64,000 nt of DNA from Nocardia vulneris (GTDB lineage: Bacteria > Actinomycetota > Actinomycetes > Mycobacteriales > Mycobacteriaceae): positions 1 to 64,000 of the forward strand of contig NZ_BDCI01000007.1 of the NCBI RefSeq assembly GCF_001613425.1, in the 5' to 3' direction. Below the pieces are notes generated by a model. That model made no database searches. It had not been told where the DNA came from and saw only the letters and a list, made by a program, of their open reading frames with translations. Below are positions 42,246 to 50,868 of the stretch, in pieces; positions within the stretch are counted from its first letter, which is position 1; every line of letters begins with the position of its first letter. The translations under genes and the position numbers were made by a program.

Positions 42246-42542
42246 TCACAAATCCATCGCGGCGCGCAACGCGGTATCCAGGCGTTCCAGCGTCTCGGAC
42301 TCCATTTCATCCACCCGCTCGGCGAGCCAGCCGCGGAAGATACGGCCGATATTGCCGGCGTGCACCCAGCCGTACCGCTGCACCGGCACCGCGAGGATGT
42401 CCTGCGGGTCCTCGGCCACCACCTCGGCGGCGATCAGCCACGGCCGCGGCGACTCGTTGATGCCGTCACTGCTGATGAGCACGACCGTGCGCCGTCGGGG
42501 CGAACCATGCGGGTTGTAGATCCACAGTTCACCCCGCCGCAC
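42246..42542 (-). CDS. MazF/PemK-like toxin
   Basis: A 98-residue protein starting at GTG 42542, overlapping the antitoxin gene by 14 bp. RRGELWIYNPHGSPRRRTVV and LISSDGIN match the N-terminal strands of MazF/PemK RNases, where the Arg after the SPRR-like turn is catalytic. VVAEDPQDILAVPVQRYGWV continues the fold. MazF-type enzymes cut mRNA or tRNA at short motifs; the specificity is not readable. Confidence 0.82.
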   Translation of the reverse strand: MRRGELWIYNPHGSPRRRTVVLISSDGINESPRPWLIAAEVVAEDPQDILAVPVQRYGWVHAGNIGRIFRGWLAERVDEMESETLERLDTALRAAMDL

Positions 42543-42753
42543 GCATCGCCTCCTCGGCGGCGGCCAGCTCGGCCGCGTCGGCGGCCGCTTCGGCCGTCAC
42601 GTCGGGCGCCGGGCCACAGCCGGTGCGCACGGCCTCGCGACGCGCGGCCTTCGATATCCACGCCGACGGCGACATACCCGCGCGGGCCGCGGCCTGCTCG
42701 GCATAGGACCAAGCGGCCTCGTCCAGCGAGAGGGTGACCTTACGCGTTGCCAT
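42529..42753 (-). CDS. Ribbon-helix-helix antitoxin (MazE/VapB-like)
   Basis: A 74-residue protein starting at ATG 42753 (MATRKVTLSLDEAAWSYAEQ). The first strand and two helices (AAARAGMSPSAWISKAARRE) form an RHH DNA-binding fold. The Ala/Glu-rich C-terminal helix would bind the toxin. Overlap with the toxin frame indicates translational coupling. The AT-rich promoter is just upstream (42754-42780). Confidence 0.82.
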   Translation of the reverse strand: MATRKVTLSLDEAAWSYAEQAAARAGMSPSAWISKAARREAVRTGCGPAPDVTAEAAADAAELAAAEEAMRAAG

Positions 42754-42888
42754 ACCTTTTATCTTACCCACCTTTCCGCATCTTCAAGCCAGCTCAGGCG
42801 CGTATGCGGGAACGTCGGCGGCTGCCGAGAAGAAACTGAGGGCTGGTGCCTGCTGTTAGGGTTGACGCAGCGGAGAGGCGGAGTGCGG

Positions 42889-43671
42889 ATGACGACGTTG
42901 AATTACCACCGGGTGGGTGCGGGCGCGCCGCTGGTACTGGTGCACGGCGTCGGCAGCCGGTGGCAGGTGTGGGAACCGGTCATCGACACCCTCGCCGAGT
43001 CGCATGACGTGATCGCGGTGGATCTGCCGGGGTTCGGCGACTCGGCCCCGCTGGCCACCACCACGGTCGACACGCTCACCGACGCACTCGCCGAATTCCT
43101 TGTCGCGCAAGGGATCGAGCGGCCACACCTGGCCGGGAACTCGATGGGCGGGTTGATCACGCTGAACCTCGGCGCCCGTGGGCTGGCCCGCTCGGTGACC
43201 GCGTTCTCTCCGATCGCGTTCTGGGACAAGGCCGGTCGGATCTGGTGTCAGCAGTCCCTCGGCCGGTCACAGCAGCTCGCGGGACTGTTGCGCCCCGCAC
43301 TGCCCGCGGTGATGGGCACGGCCCTGGGCCGCACCCTGTTCCTGCAGCTGGTCTTCGGCAAGCCGTGGGCGGTCGGCAAGCAGGTGGGGCTGGACACCGC
43401 GACGGGCGCGGCCGACGCACCGGGTTTCACCGCGGCGCTCGCCTCGTTCGACAAGGCGCGACTGCACGAAATCGGTGCGCTGGCCGACATTCCGGTCACC
43501 GTCGCCTGGGGCAACCGCGACATCCTGCTCACCTACGCGACGCAGAGCCGCCGGGCCCGCGCGACCCTGCCGGACGCCCGGCACGTCACGTTGCCCGGCA
43601 GCGGGCACACCCCGTACTACGACGATCCCGCCGCCTGTGCCGCGGTGATTCGCAGCACCGCCTACGCCTGA
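42889..43671 (+). CDS. Alpha/beta hydrolase
   Basis: A 260-residue protein starting at ATG 42889 with GGAGAGG upstream and a TAGGGT -10 box at 42857-42862. LVLVHGVGSRWQVWEPVIDT supplies the oxyanion loop. The nucleophile elbow is GNSMGG (Ser85). The acid is probably in WGNRDILL and the His in GSGHTPYYDDP. No signal peptide. Substrate unknown. It converges on the TetR gene with a 10-bp overlap. Confidence 0.88.
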   Translation: MTTLNYHRVGAGAPLVLVHGVGSRWQVWEPVIDTLAESHDVIAVDLPGFGDSAPLATTTVDTLTDALAEFLVAQGIERPHLAGNSMGGLITLNLGARGLARSVTAFSPIAFWDKAGRIWCQQSLGRSQQLAGLLRPALPAVMGTALGRTLFLQLVFGKPWAVGKQVGLDTATGAADAPGFTAALASFDKARLHEIGALADIPVTVAWGNRDILLTYATQSRRARATLPDARHVTLPGSGHTPYYDDPAACAAVIRSTAYA

Positions 43672-44330
43672 CGGTCGGGACGCGCCAGCAGCGTGTCCGC
43701 CGGGGCCGCGCCGAGCAGGATGCGGACGGCGTTGCGCCAGCGGTGCTGGATGATTCGGTTCCCGTCCAGATCGCCGGTGAGCAGCACGCGCATGGCCAGA
43801 CCGGTCATGATCTCGATGGTGAACTCGGTGATCGTCGGCACCCGTGGATCATCGGGGAACTCCGTGCGGAAGACGTCCCGAATGCTGGTGTGCATCAACT
43901 CGAACAGTCGATGCTCCAGCGGCAGGAACGCGGCGAGCAGCTCCGGATCGGTACGCGCGCCGACCCACATCTCCAGCGCGGCCCAGAACGACGGGCCGCT
44001 CAGCATGCGCATGGTCAATTCGACGGCCGTCTCCAGCCGATCCACCGAGGACGGGATATCCGCGAATTCGCTTGTCAGCTGGTCGAATCGGCGAGCGGCC
44101 AGATGCTCGACCGCCCCGGCCAGCAGCTCGGCCTTGGTCGGGAAATGGTGTTGCAGCGTGCCGCGCGGCACGCCCGCCCGTTTCTGCACCTCGAGCGTAG
44201 TGGTGCCGGCGTAGCCGACCTCCACCAGGCTCTCGACCGCCGCGTCCAGCAGTCGCGTGCGCATCCGCGCCCTGCGCTGCGCCTGCGTCTCCCGGACGCG
44301 TTCCCCGGCGCCGGTCAGCGGCCCTGCCAC
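43662..44330 (-). CDS. TetR-family regulator of the thiolase/crotonase operon
   Basis: A 222-residue regulator starting at GTG 44330. The N-terminal HTH is RLLDAAVESLVEVGYAGTTT with LEVQKRAGVPRGTLQHHFPT; the C-terminal ligand domain is helical (TMRMLSGPSFWAALEMWVGA). It overlaps the crotonase gene by 16 bp and is last in the operon thiolase-crotonase-tetR. A likely operator is the 22-bp palindrome at 46664-46685 in front of that operon. The ligand may be an acyl-CoA, by analogy with similar loci. Confidence 0.87.
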   Translation of the reverse strand: MAGPLTGAGERVRETQAQRRARMRTRLLDAAVESLVEVGYAGTTTLEVQKRAGVPRGTLQHHFPTKAELLAGAVEHLAARRFDQLTSEFADIPSSVDRLETAVELTMRMLSGPSFWAALEMWVGARTDPELLAAFLPLEHRLFELMHTSIRDVFRTEFPDDPRVPTITEFTIEIMTGLAMRVLLTGDLDGNRIIQHRWRNAVRILLGAAPADTLLARPDRQA

Positions 44331-45079
44331 TGCGGTTCACGCTTCTGCGCGAAGGCGAGCGCGCCTTCGGCGGCGTCCTTGGAAAACAGTGCGGGCAAAG
44401 CGATCTCGCCCTGTTTGGCGAAGGCCTCGCCGACCGCCCAATCGGGCGACTCGTCGATGATGCGCTTGCTCGCGGCGACGGCCAGCGGTGCCGCGGCGGC
44501 GATCTCGGCCGCCAGCTCCAGTGCCACCGCCAACGCGCCACCGGGCTCGGTGATCCGGTTGACCAGGCCGAGCTGGTACAACCGCTCGGCACCGACCCGG
44601 CCGCCGGTCAACGCGAGTTCGGCGGCCATGCTGCGCGGCAGCCGCTGGGTCAGCCGCAGCACGCCGCCGCCCGCGGCGACCAGCCCACGCTTGACCTCCG
44701 GGATGCCGAACTGCGCGTCGCTCGCGGCGACGATCAGATCGCCGGAGAGGGCCAGTTCGAAACCACCGGCCAGCGCGAACCCCTCGACCGCCGAGATCAT
44801 CGGCTTGGCCGGCGGTTTCGCGGCGATGCCGAGCGGACCGCGCCGCTGCGTCATCGGCATCTCGCCCTTCGAGGCGGCGACGAGATCCATTCCGGCGCTG
44901 AATGTTCCGCCTGCACCGGTGAGCACCAGCACGCGCGCCGACGCATCGTCTTCGAACGCATCGACGGCCGACTCGATCGCCAGCGCCGTCGCGAGGTCGA
45001 TGGCGTTGCGAGCCTCGGGGCGGTTGACGGTGAGCACGGTGACGGCATCGTGCCGCTCCACCAAGATCTTTTCGGTCAT
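44315..45079 (-). CDS. Enoyl-CoA hydratase/isomerase family protein
   Basis: A 254-residue crotonase starting at ATG 45079. LTVNRPEARNAIDLATALAI, LTGAGGTFSAGMDLVAASKG (first oxyanion strand) and ISAVEGFALAGGFELALSGD (second oxyanion Gly) are present. The catalytic region reads FGIPEVKRGLVAAGGGVLRL, with Glu in PEVKRG, as in many EchA proteins. Overlaps the thiolase stop by 4 bp (ATGA). Beta-oxidation step inferred from operon partners. Confidence 0.9.
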   Translation of the reverse strand: MTEKILVERHDAVTVLTVNRPEARNAIDLATALAIESAVDAFEDDASARVLVLTGAGGTFSAGMDLVAASKGEMPMTQRRGPLGIAAKPPAKPMISAVEGFALAGGFELALSGDLIVAASDAQFGIPEVKRGLVAAGGGVLRLTQRLPRSMAAELALTGGRVGAERLYQLGLVNRITEPGGALAVALELAAEIAAAAPLAVAASKRIIDESPDWAVGEAFAKQGEIALPALFSKDAAEGALAFAQKREPQWQGR

Positions 45080-46605
45080 CGGGCAGTCCCTTCGGTGAGC
45101 GTGAGCGCATCAGCGGCAGTGATATTCACGGCGGCGCCCAGCGGGTCGCCCTCGGTGAACGCCGCGACCACGTCGGTGGCGGAGGTCCGGACCAGTATGC
45201 GGGCACCGGCCGGGTTCAAGGCGCTGACCACGACGGCCTCGGGTTCGTCGAGATGAGCGGGGGCGGGCCCCTTGCGGTAGGCCACGGTGTAGGCCTCGAC
45301 GGTCGCCGGACCGGTATATCCCGGCGCCGCGGCGCGGCGGGCGGCGGGCACCTCGGGTTCGAGCGAACGGAACAGTCCCGCAGGCGGTTTCGCCGAGTAC
45401 ACGCCGACGCCGTGTTTGGTGATGTACCAGCCGAGCGCGGTCGCCAGTCCGTAGGCCTGCGGGTCCTCGCGCAGCAGGCCGACCAGGGTCGCGATCGAAT
45501 GCGTGCTGTAGTTGTTGCCCGGCCCGCCCGCGAAGGTGAGGCCGCCGGTGACCGAGAGCGGCCGCGCCGGATCGTCGATCGGCAGGCCGAGCGCCTCGGC
45601 CGCGACCTGCACCGCGACCGGGAAGCAGGAGTAGAGATCGATGTGCGCGACGTCCTCGATGCCGATACCGGCCGCGCCGAGCGCCGCCCGTCCTGCCGCG
45701 GCGATCGCGGGCGACACCGACATGTCCGCGCGCTCGGTGACGAACCATTCGTCGGTGGCGGTGGCCCCGCCGTGCGGGAACACCCAACGCTCCCGCGGCA
45801 CGCCGGCCGCGTCGGCGGCGGCCGCGCTGCACACGATCAAGCCCGCGCCGAGATTCACCGACAGGTTCGCGACCAGCAGTTTCGGATACGGCGTCGAGAC
45901 CAGCCGGTTGGCCGCGCCCGGTGTCACCAGATCGGTCGCGTCGTGCGATTCCGGTTGCCACGCATAAGGATTGCGCGCCGCGACGGCGGACAGCCGCGAC
46001 CACAGCGCGCCGATCCGGGCCCGGTGCGCGTCTACGCCGAGCCCGAGCCGATGGCGCAGCGCGGTCTCCATCAGCGCGTAGAAGTACACCGGCCCCCACA
46101 TCCCGGCGGCGGTTTCCATGTCGGAGTTGGGGGCCCGGTCGGAGCCGACGAGGTCGGTCGGTTGCACGTCGTCCGGCTGCTCCGGCCACGGCAGGGTGGC
46201 GCCCGCGCGGGTCGCGCTGTTCCACGCCGCCACCGCCTCGGCGCCGGTGATCAGCGCGACCTCGGACTGTCCGTCCGCGATGGCCTGGGCGACGGTGTTG
46301 AGCAGACGCTGCGGCGCATCGCCGCCGAAGCGCACGGACTGCATCGTCCGCTTCGGGTCGGCACCGAGCTCGGCGGCGACCAGCGCGCCGAGATCCGAAT
46401 ACGGCCTGCTGACCGGGGCCGCGGCCGCGATCAGGTCCGCGCCGCGCAGGAGCCGATCGCCGGTGCCGCTGTCGGCGCCCGCGCGGCGCAGCGATTCGGC
46501 CGCGAGTTCGACCGGGCCCGGCAGGCCGGGTTCGCCGTTCCGGTGTACGACCTGCCCGGCGCCGACGAGCACCGGCGTTCGGGGATCAATTCCCGCTGGC
46601 AGCAT
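45076..46605 (-). CDS. Thiolase-like acetyl-CoA acetyltransferase
   Basis: A 509-residue protein starting at ATG 46605 with GGAGG. PRTPVLVGAGQVVHRNGEPG is the thiolase N-terminus. VNLGAGLIVCSAAAADAAGV and the C-terminal block GGLTFAGGPGNNYSTHSIAT show the thiolase fold, but the classic N-terminal catalytic Cys motif is altered (RFGGDAPQRLLNTVAQAI). This fits the long SCP2/Rv1867-like branch. The last 100 residues are an added OB-like domain. First gene of the operon with crotonase and TetR; probably under control of the palindrome 59 bp upstream. Confidence 0.85.
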   Translation of the reverse strand: MLPAGIDPRTPVLVGAGQVVHRNGEPGLPGPVELAAESLRRAGADSGTGDRLLRGADLIAAAAPVSRPYSDLGALVAAELGADPKRTMQSVRFGGDAPQRLLNTVAQAIADGQSEVALITGAEAVAAWNSATRAGATLPWPEQPDDVQPTDLVGSDRAPNSDMETAAGMWGPVYFYALMETALRHRLGLGVDAHRARIGALWSRLSAVAARNPYAWQPESHDATDLVTPGAANRLVSTPYPKLLVANLSVNLGAGLIVCSAAAADAAGVPRERWVFPHGGATATDEWFVTERADMSVSPAIAAAGRAALGAAGIGIEDVAHIDLYSCFPVAVQVAAEALGLPIDDPARPLSVTGGLTFAGGPGNNYSTHSIATLVGLLREDPQAYGLATALGWYITKHGVGVYSAKPPAGLFRSLEPEVPAARRAAAPGYTGPATVEAYTVAYRKGPAPAHLDEPEAVVVSALNPAGARILVRTSATDVVAAFTEGDPLGAAVNITAADALTLTEGTAR

Positions 46606-46663
46606 GGTTCCTCCGCAGATCAGGCGTGCCGTCGCCGCCGCGGCAGTGCGGCGGTCGACGCAA

Positions 46664-46685
46664 TTACCGTCAGCATTGACGGTAA
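46664..46685. promoter_or_regulatory. 22-bp palindrome in the divergent thiolase/crotonase promoter
   Basis: Perfect 9-bp arms TTACCGTCA (46664-46672) and TGACGGTAA (46677-46685) with 4-bp spacer GCAT. It lies between the divergent thiolase operon and the second crotonase gene. Probable operator for the TetR protein encoded at the operon's end. Confidence 0.7.
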
Positions 46686-46754
46686 CCTGAGTTCGATTAG
46701 AGCAGAGTCCCCCTTGGCCGGGCAATGCCCACTGACTTCGAACTGACTCACGGG

Positions 46755-46760
46755 TAAGAT
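46755..46760 (+). promoter_or_regulatory. Leaderless -10 element of crotonase gene
   Basis: TAAGAT ends exactly 7 bases before ATG 46767. No RBS, so a leaderless transcript is expected. Confidence 0.55.
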
Positions 46761-46766
46761 CCGGGC

Positions 46767-47528
46767 ATGGGCACCCACATCGCGCTGCGCTTCGACGGCG
46801 ATCGCGCCTACGTCTCCCTCGACCGGCCGGACAAGCACAACGGCCTGACCATCGACATGCTGCGCGAGCTGATCGACACCGCGCACACCATCGCGGGCCG
46901 CGACGACGTGCGCGCGGTGATCCTGTCCGGCAACGGCCCCAGTTTCAGCAGCGGTTTGGACATCGCGAAGGCGGCCGGCGATCCGCTGTCCATCGTGCGG
47001 GCCTTCGTGCCGCTGCCCTGGCGCGGCACCAACGTCTTCCAGGAAGCCTGCTGGGCCTGGCGCCGGCTGCGGGTGCCGGTGATCGCCGCCGTGCACGGCC
47101 GCTGCTACGGCGGCGGACTGCAACTCGCGCTGGCCGCCGACTTCCGTTTCGCCACCCCGGATTCGGAGTTCTCGGTGATGGAGGCCAAACACGGCCTGGT
47201 GCCCGACATGACCGGCGCGGCCACCCTCTCCCGGCTGATCGGCGTCGACCAGGCACTGCTGCTGACGATGACCGCGGACACCGTCGACGCTGCCTACGCC
47301 GAACGGATCGGCCTGGTCACCGAGGTCACCGCGGACCCGGTCGCCGCCGCGGAGAAGCTGGCCGACCGGATCGCGACGCGCTCGCCGCACGCCGTCGCCG
47401 GGGCCAAGCGGCTCTTCGACAAGGCCTGGCACGCCTCGACCCGCCGCACCTTCGCCATCGAGCGGGCGACGCAGCTGCCGCTGGTCATCCGGCTGGCCGT
47501 CAACCGGGGGAAATCCGGCACCGACTGA
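46767..47528 (+). CDS. Enoyl-CoA hydratase/isomerase family protein
   Basis: A 253-residue crotonase starting at ATG 46767. SLDRPDKHNGLTIDMLRELI, LSGNGPSFSSGLDIAKAAGD and IAAVHGRCYGGGLQLALAAD contain the CoA-binding and oxyanion segments. FSVMEAKHGLVPDMTGAATL is the catalytic-loop region, with Glu in MEAKHG and Asp in PDMTG. It is divergent from the thiolase operon and shares its palindrome, so it is probably co-regulated as part of one beta-oxidation module. Confidence 0.9.
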   Translation: MGTHIALRFDGDRAYVSLDRPDKHNGLTIDMLRELIDTAHTIAGRDDVRAVILSGNGPSFSSGLDIAKAAGDPLSIVRAFVPLPWRGTNVFQEACWAWRRLRVPVIAAVHGRCYGGGLQLALAADFRFATPDSEFSVMEAKHGLVPDMTGAATLSRLIGVDQALLLTMTADTVDAAYAERIGLVTEVTADPVAAAEKLADRIATRSPHAVAGAKRLFDKAWHASTRRTFAIERATQLPLVIRLAVNRGKSGTD

Positions 47529-47705
47529 ATCCGGCCCGGCAGTTCCGGGACCGAGGCCGCCCTTTTCGACGAAATCACTGCTAGCATTTTCCGCAGATTT
47601 GCCAGCCAGTCGAATTGTGGTGCGCTACACACCGCGAGGGGTCTGTGTATCGCGGAAGTCTGTGTTTCGCATTGCTTTCGGCGTGATTCCGGAGGGCGCA
47701 CAGAC

Positions 47706-48812
47706 TTGAACAGAACCGTAGCCATTGTGCTTACCGCGTTGGCGGGTGTTTCAACCTTACTGACTACAGCGATTACCCCGGCCGCCGCCAATCCAAACAC
47801 CATCAATCCGATTCCGGTACTCAACGGCAGCAACGGCCTGCCCAACCTCGTCGGCCGGTCCCGGGCTGTGTTCCAGATGACCGGCATGGCCAGCCCGAAC
47901 AACACCCAGGCCTACAACGTGCTCGGCACCGACCTCGGCATCATGTGGGACAACGGCAAGGGCGAGCTGCTCACCGCGTTCGGCGATACCGCGGGGGTCG
48001 GTTTCCCCAACCTGCTGGCCGGCAGCATGTGGTCGTGGCGCTCCAACATCCTGATGCGCAGCCACACGAACAACCCGGTCAACGGCATATATTTCGACAG
48101 TGTCGTGCGCGATGTTTTCGGTCAGGCGCGCGATCTGATCCCCAGCCCGAAAATTCCGTTTCTGGAGATTAGCCGTATTCCTACCGCGGGCATTTCGGTG
48201 GGCGATGTCCAATTCATGAGCCTGATGTCGGTCCGTAGCTGGGACGAGGTCGGGCAGTGGAGCACCAACTTCTCCAGCCTCGCCGCCTCCGGCGACAACG
48301 GGGAAACCTGGGGCGAGCTGCCCGCCACTCGACGGCCGGACGAGGGCGGCAACGGCAACTTCCAGATGAACGCCTTCCTGAAGGACGGCGGGTTCATCTA
48401 CGAGTACGGCACGCCCTCCGGCCGCAACCAGGCGGCGTTCGTCGCACGCGTCCCGGAAGCCCAGATCACCGATCTCAGCGCGTACGAGTACTGGGACGGC
48501 AAGGAGTGGCGGCGCGACGACGTGAACGCGGCCGCGCCGATCATGTGGGGCGTCGGCGAGCTGTCGGTGATGTACAACGCGTACCTCGGCCAGTACATCT
48601 CGCTCACCACCGACCCGTTCAACTCGGTGGTGCTGCGCCGGGCGGCCGCACCGACCGGGCCGTGGAGCGAGCCCGAGGTACTGATCGACACCAGGGAACT
48701 GCCGAGCGCGTACGCGCCCTCGATCTTCCCGTATCAGACCGGCCGTGATCTGTACTACCTCACGACCGTGCACAGCCAGTACAACGTGCTGCTCATGCGC
48801 ACGCAGCTGTAG
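47706..48812 (+). CDS. Secreted DUF4185 protein
   Basis: A 368-residue protein. TTG 47706 is chosen because GGAGGG lies 9 bases upstream and it opens a signal peptide (IVLTALAGVSTLLTTAITPA, cleavage near AAANPN). The mature part matches DUF4185, a beta-propeller-like domain of the arabinosidase/sialidase kind: MWDNGKGELLTAFGDTAGVG, SNILMRSHTNNPVNGIYFDS, and LKDGGFIYEYGTPSGRNQAA. Related mycobacterial domains act on arabinan or lipoarabinomannan, which nocardiae also have; an arabinan-directed role here is inference. Confidence 0.85.
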   Translation: MNRTVAIVLTALAGVSTLLTTAITPAAANPNTINPIPVLNGSNGLPNLVGRSRAVFQMTGMASPNNTQAYNVLGTDLGIMWDNGKGELLTAFGDTAGVGFPNLLAGSMWSWRSNILMRSHTNNPVNGIYFDSVVRDVFGQARDLIPSPKIPFLEISRIPTAGISVGDVQFMSLMSVRSWDEVGQWSTNFSSLAASGDNGETWGELPATRRPDEGGNGNFQMNAFLKDGGFIYEYGTPSGRNQAAFVARVPEAQITDLSAYEYWDGKEWRRDDVNAAAPIMWGVGELSVMYNAYLGQYISLTTDPFNSVVLRRAAAPTGPWSEPEVLIDTRELPSAYAPSIFPYQTGRDLYYLTTVHSQYNVLLMRTQL

Positions 48813-48918
48813 CGGTTCGCGCCCCCGGACACCCGCGATCCGGCGCGGTCCTTGACCTCAACCTTGCTTCACCTATGAGGCTGGACCGCGTCGGATCGTC
48901 GTCTGTTCAGGAGGAACC

Positions 48919-50154
48919 ATGGGAACCAGCGCACCCGCCGTGCCCGAGTGGCCGATCGTGCGGGATTGGCTCGCCGCCAACGCCCGTCCGATCAGCGATA
49001 CCGCACCCGACTACACCGGCCCGGACCTCGCCGCGCTGGTCGAACGACTCGGCGCGGCCACGGTGGTCGGGCTCGGCGAATCGACCCGATTCTCCCGGCA
49101 GATCTATGGGCTCCAGGAACGGATCTTCCGCGCACTGGTGCAGCGATATGGATTCCGCGCCTTGGCTATTCAGGACAGCGCCCGCTCCGGCGAACGGTGG
49201 GACGCGTACGTGCGCGCGGGCGCGGGTGATCCCGAAACGGTGCTCGCCGGATCGTGGCGGCCGTGGCGCACCGCGGAAACCGTTGCGGCGCTGGCCTGGA
49301 TCCGCGCGTACAACAAGACGAACCCCGACGATCAGGTGCGGATCTTCGGCATCGAGCCGCCGCGGGCCGAGCCGGCGGACTACGACGTCGTCCTGGATTA
49401 CGTGCGCCGCGTGGCCCCCGGCCAGGTGGCCGCCATCGACGCCCAGCTGGCCCCGATCCGCACCGCGCATCAGGTGGACGAGCATGTCCAGCGCCATCTC
49501 GGCACCCACCCGGGCCGCCCGTTCGCCGAGCACGCGCGTGCCGCCTTCGAACTGTTCGAAACCTTGCCCGTCGCAGCGGAATACGTCGAAGCCCGGCGGC
49601 GCGCCCGGTTGATCGTCGAGTTCCACGAGCAGAGCGTCGCCGGGCAGGGCGGGTTCGCGCGCGACGAACGCCCCGCGGGTATGCGGGTGATCGAACAGCA
49701 ACGCGCCACCGGCGCGAAAATCGTCTACTGGGACGGTATCGCCCACACCGCCGCGCACCCGCTCGGCCTGGGCAGCGCCGAATTCCGCAGCGTCGGTAGC
49801 TATCTGCGCGCGGAGTTCGGCGACGGCTACGCCTCGGTCGCCCTCGGTTTCGGGCACGGTGACCTCGGCGCACACCATGCGCCCGAGCCGCTGCCCGATC
49901 TGGTGGACGCGGCGCTCGGCACGGTCGAGCTGCCCGGCTACTACCTCGACCTGCGCGCGGACGCGCCGCAAGCGGTCGACGCGTGGCGCGGGGCGCCGGC
50001 GAAGCTGCGCGTGATCAGCGGCGTCTACGACCCGGCCGAAGACGACAAGGCGAACATCACCGTGCCTTCGCTCGCCGGGGCCTTCGACGTGCTGGTGCAC
50101 GTGCGCGAGACCACACCGGTGCGCTGGTTGCCGGACACCGAGATCGCGGGGTAG
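48919..50154 (+). CDS. Erythromycin-esterase-like protein without key catalytic residues
   Basis: A 411-residue protein starting at ATG 48919 (RBS AGGAGGAA). The overall frame (VVGLGESTRFSRQIYGLQER, then ALAIQDSARSGERWDAYVRA, IFGIEPPRAEPADYDVVLDY, SVALGFGHGDLGAH) is that of the EreA/EreB family. In active members the first motif reads GE-x-TH with a catalytic His, and a Glu follows 28 residues later (EreB H46 and E74, as I recall). Here these positions are Arg57 and Gln85, the same 28 apart. The WxHNxH block reads YWDGIAHTA. It is therefore probably not a macrolide esterase. Confidence 0.8.
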   Translation: MGTSAPAVPEWPIVRDWLAANARPISDTAPDYTGPDLAALVERLGAATVVGLGESTRFSRQIYGLQERIFRALVQRYGFRALAIQDSARSGERWDAYVRAGAGDPETVLAGSWRPWRTAETVAALAWIRAYNKTNPDDQVRIFGIEPPRAEPADYDVVLDYVRRVAPGQVAAIDAQLAPIRTAHQVDEHVQRHLGTHPGRPFAEHARAAFELFETLPVAAEYVEARRRARLIVEFHEQSVAGQGGFARDERPAGMRVIEQQRATGAKIVYWDGIAHTAAHPLGLGSAEFRSVGSYLRAEFGDGYASVALGFGHGDLGAHHAPEPLPDLVDAALGTVELPGYYLDLRADAPQAVDAWRGAPAKLRVISGVYDPAEDDKANITVPSLAGAFDVLVHVRETTPVRWLPDTEIAG

Positions 50155-50167
50155 CCGCGCTCGTCAA

Positions 50168-50173
50168 TAGACT
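50168..50173 (+). promoter_or_regulatory. Leaderless -10 element of methyltransferase gene
   Basis: TAGACT ends 8 bases before ATG 50181; leader of at most one base predicted. Confidence 0.45.
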
Positions 50174-50180
50174 CGCGATC

Positions 50181-50864
50181 ATGGATGCGACCGAGTGGGA
50201 CGAGCGCTATGCCCAATCCGATTTGGTCTGGGGCACGCCACCGAACAGCACCGTGGTGGAACACGTCTTCGGGTTGGAGCGGCGCACCCCGCTCGCGCCC
50301 GACGGCGACGGCCAGGTCCCGGAGTTGCCCCGCGCCCTGGACCTGGCCTGCGGGGAAGGGCGCAATTCGCTCTGGCTGGCCACGCACGGCTGGCAGGTCT
50401 ACGCCGTAGACTATTCCCAGGTCGGAGTGGACAAGGGCCGCACCATCGCGACCCGGCTGTCCCGCTCGGTGCGCAGCCGGATCACCTGGGAATGCGCCGA
50501 CGTCACCGAACTCGAGGTCCCGGGCCCGTTCGAACTCGTCCTGATGGTCTTCCTGCACCTGCCCGCCGACCAGCGGCGCACCGTGCTGCGGCACGCGGCC
50601 GACCTGCTCGCACCCGAGGGCACCCTGCTCGTCCTCGGCCACGACACCACCAACCTCACCGACGGGTACGGCGGCCCGAAAGACCCGGATGTCCTGTTCA
50701 CGCCGGACGACGTGGTCGCCGACCTGGCACCCGCCATCGACGACCACCGCATCCGAATCCGTCTGGCCGACCGCGTCTTACGCCCGACCGAAGGTCGCGA
50801 TGCCATCGACGCACTCGTCATCGCGACCCGACCCGCCGAGACCGCACTCGAGCCCACCGACTGA
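50181..50864 (+). CDS. Class I SAM-dependent methyltransferase (TehB-like)
   Basis: A 227-residue enzyme starting at ATG 50181 (MDATEWDERYAQSDLVWGTP). ALDLACGEGRNSLWLATHGW is SAM motif I, VYAVDYSQVGVDKGRTIATR motif II, and FELVLMVFLHLPADQRRTVL the later strand. The N-terminus W-DERY...W is typical of TehB/thiopurine-type small-molecule methyltransferases. Possible detoxification role; substrate unknown. Likely leaderless, 26 bp after the esterase-like gene. Ends 4 bp before the convergent hydrolase gene. Confidence 0.86.
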   Translation: MDATEWDERYAQSDLVWGTPPNSTVVEHVFGLERRTPLAPDGDGQVPELPRALDLACGEGRNSLWLATHGWQVYAVDYSQVGVDKGRTIATRLSRSVRSRITWECADVTELEVPGPFELVLMVFLHLPADQRRTVLRHAADLLAPEGTLLVLGHDTTNLTDGYGGPKDPDVLFTPDDVVADLAPAIDDHRIRIRLADRVLRPTEGRDAIDALVIATRPAETALEPTD

Positions 50865-50868
50865 ACCG

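Noticed and set aside
48919..50154. Macrolide resistance gene
   Set aside because: Family match is real, but the catalytic His and Glu positions are Arg and Gln.
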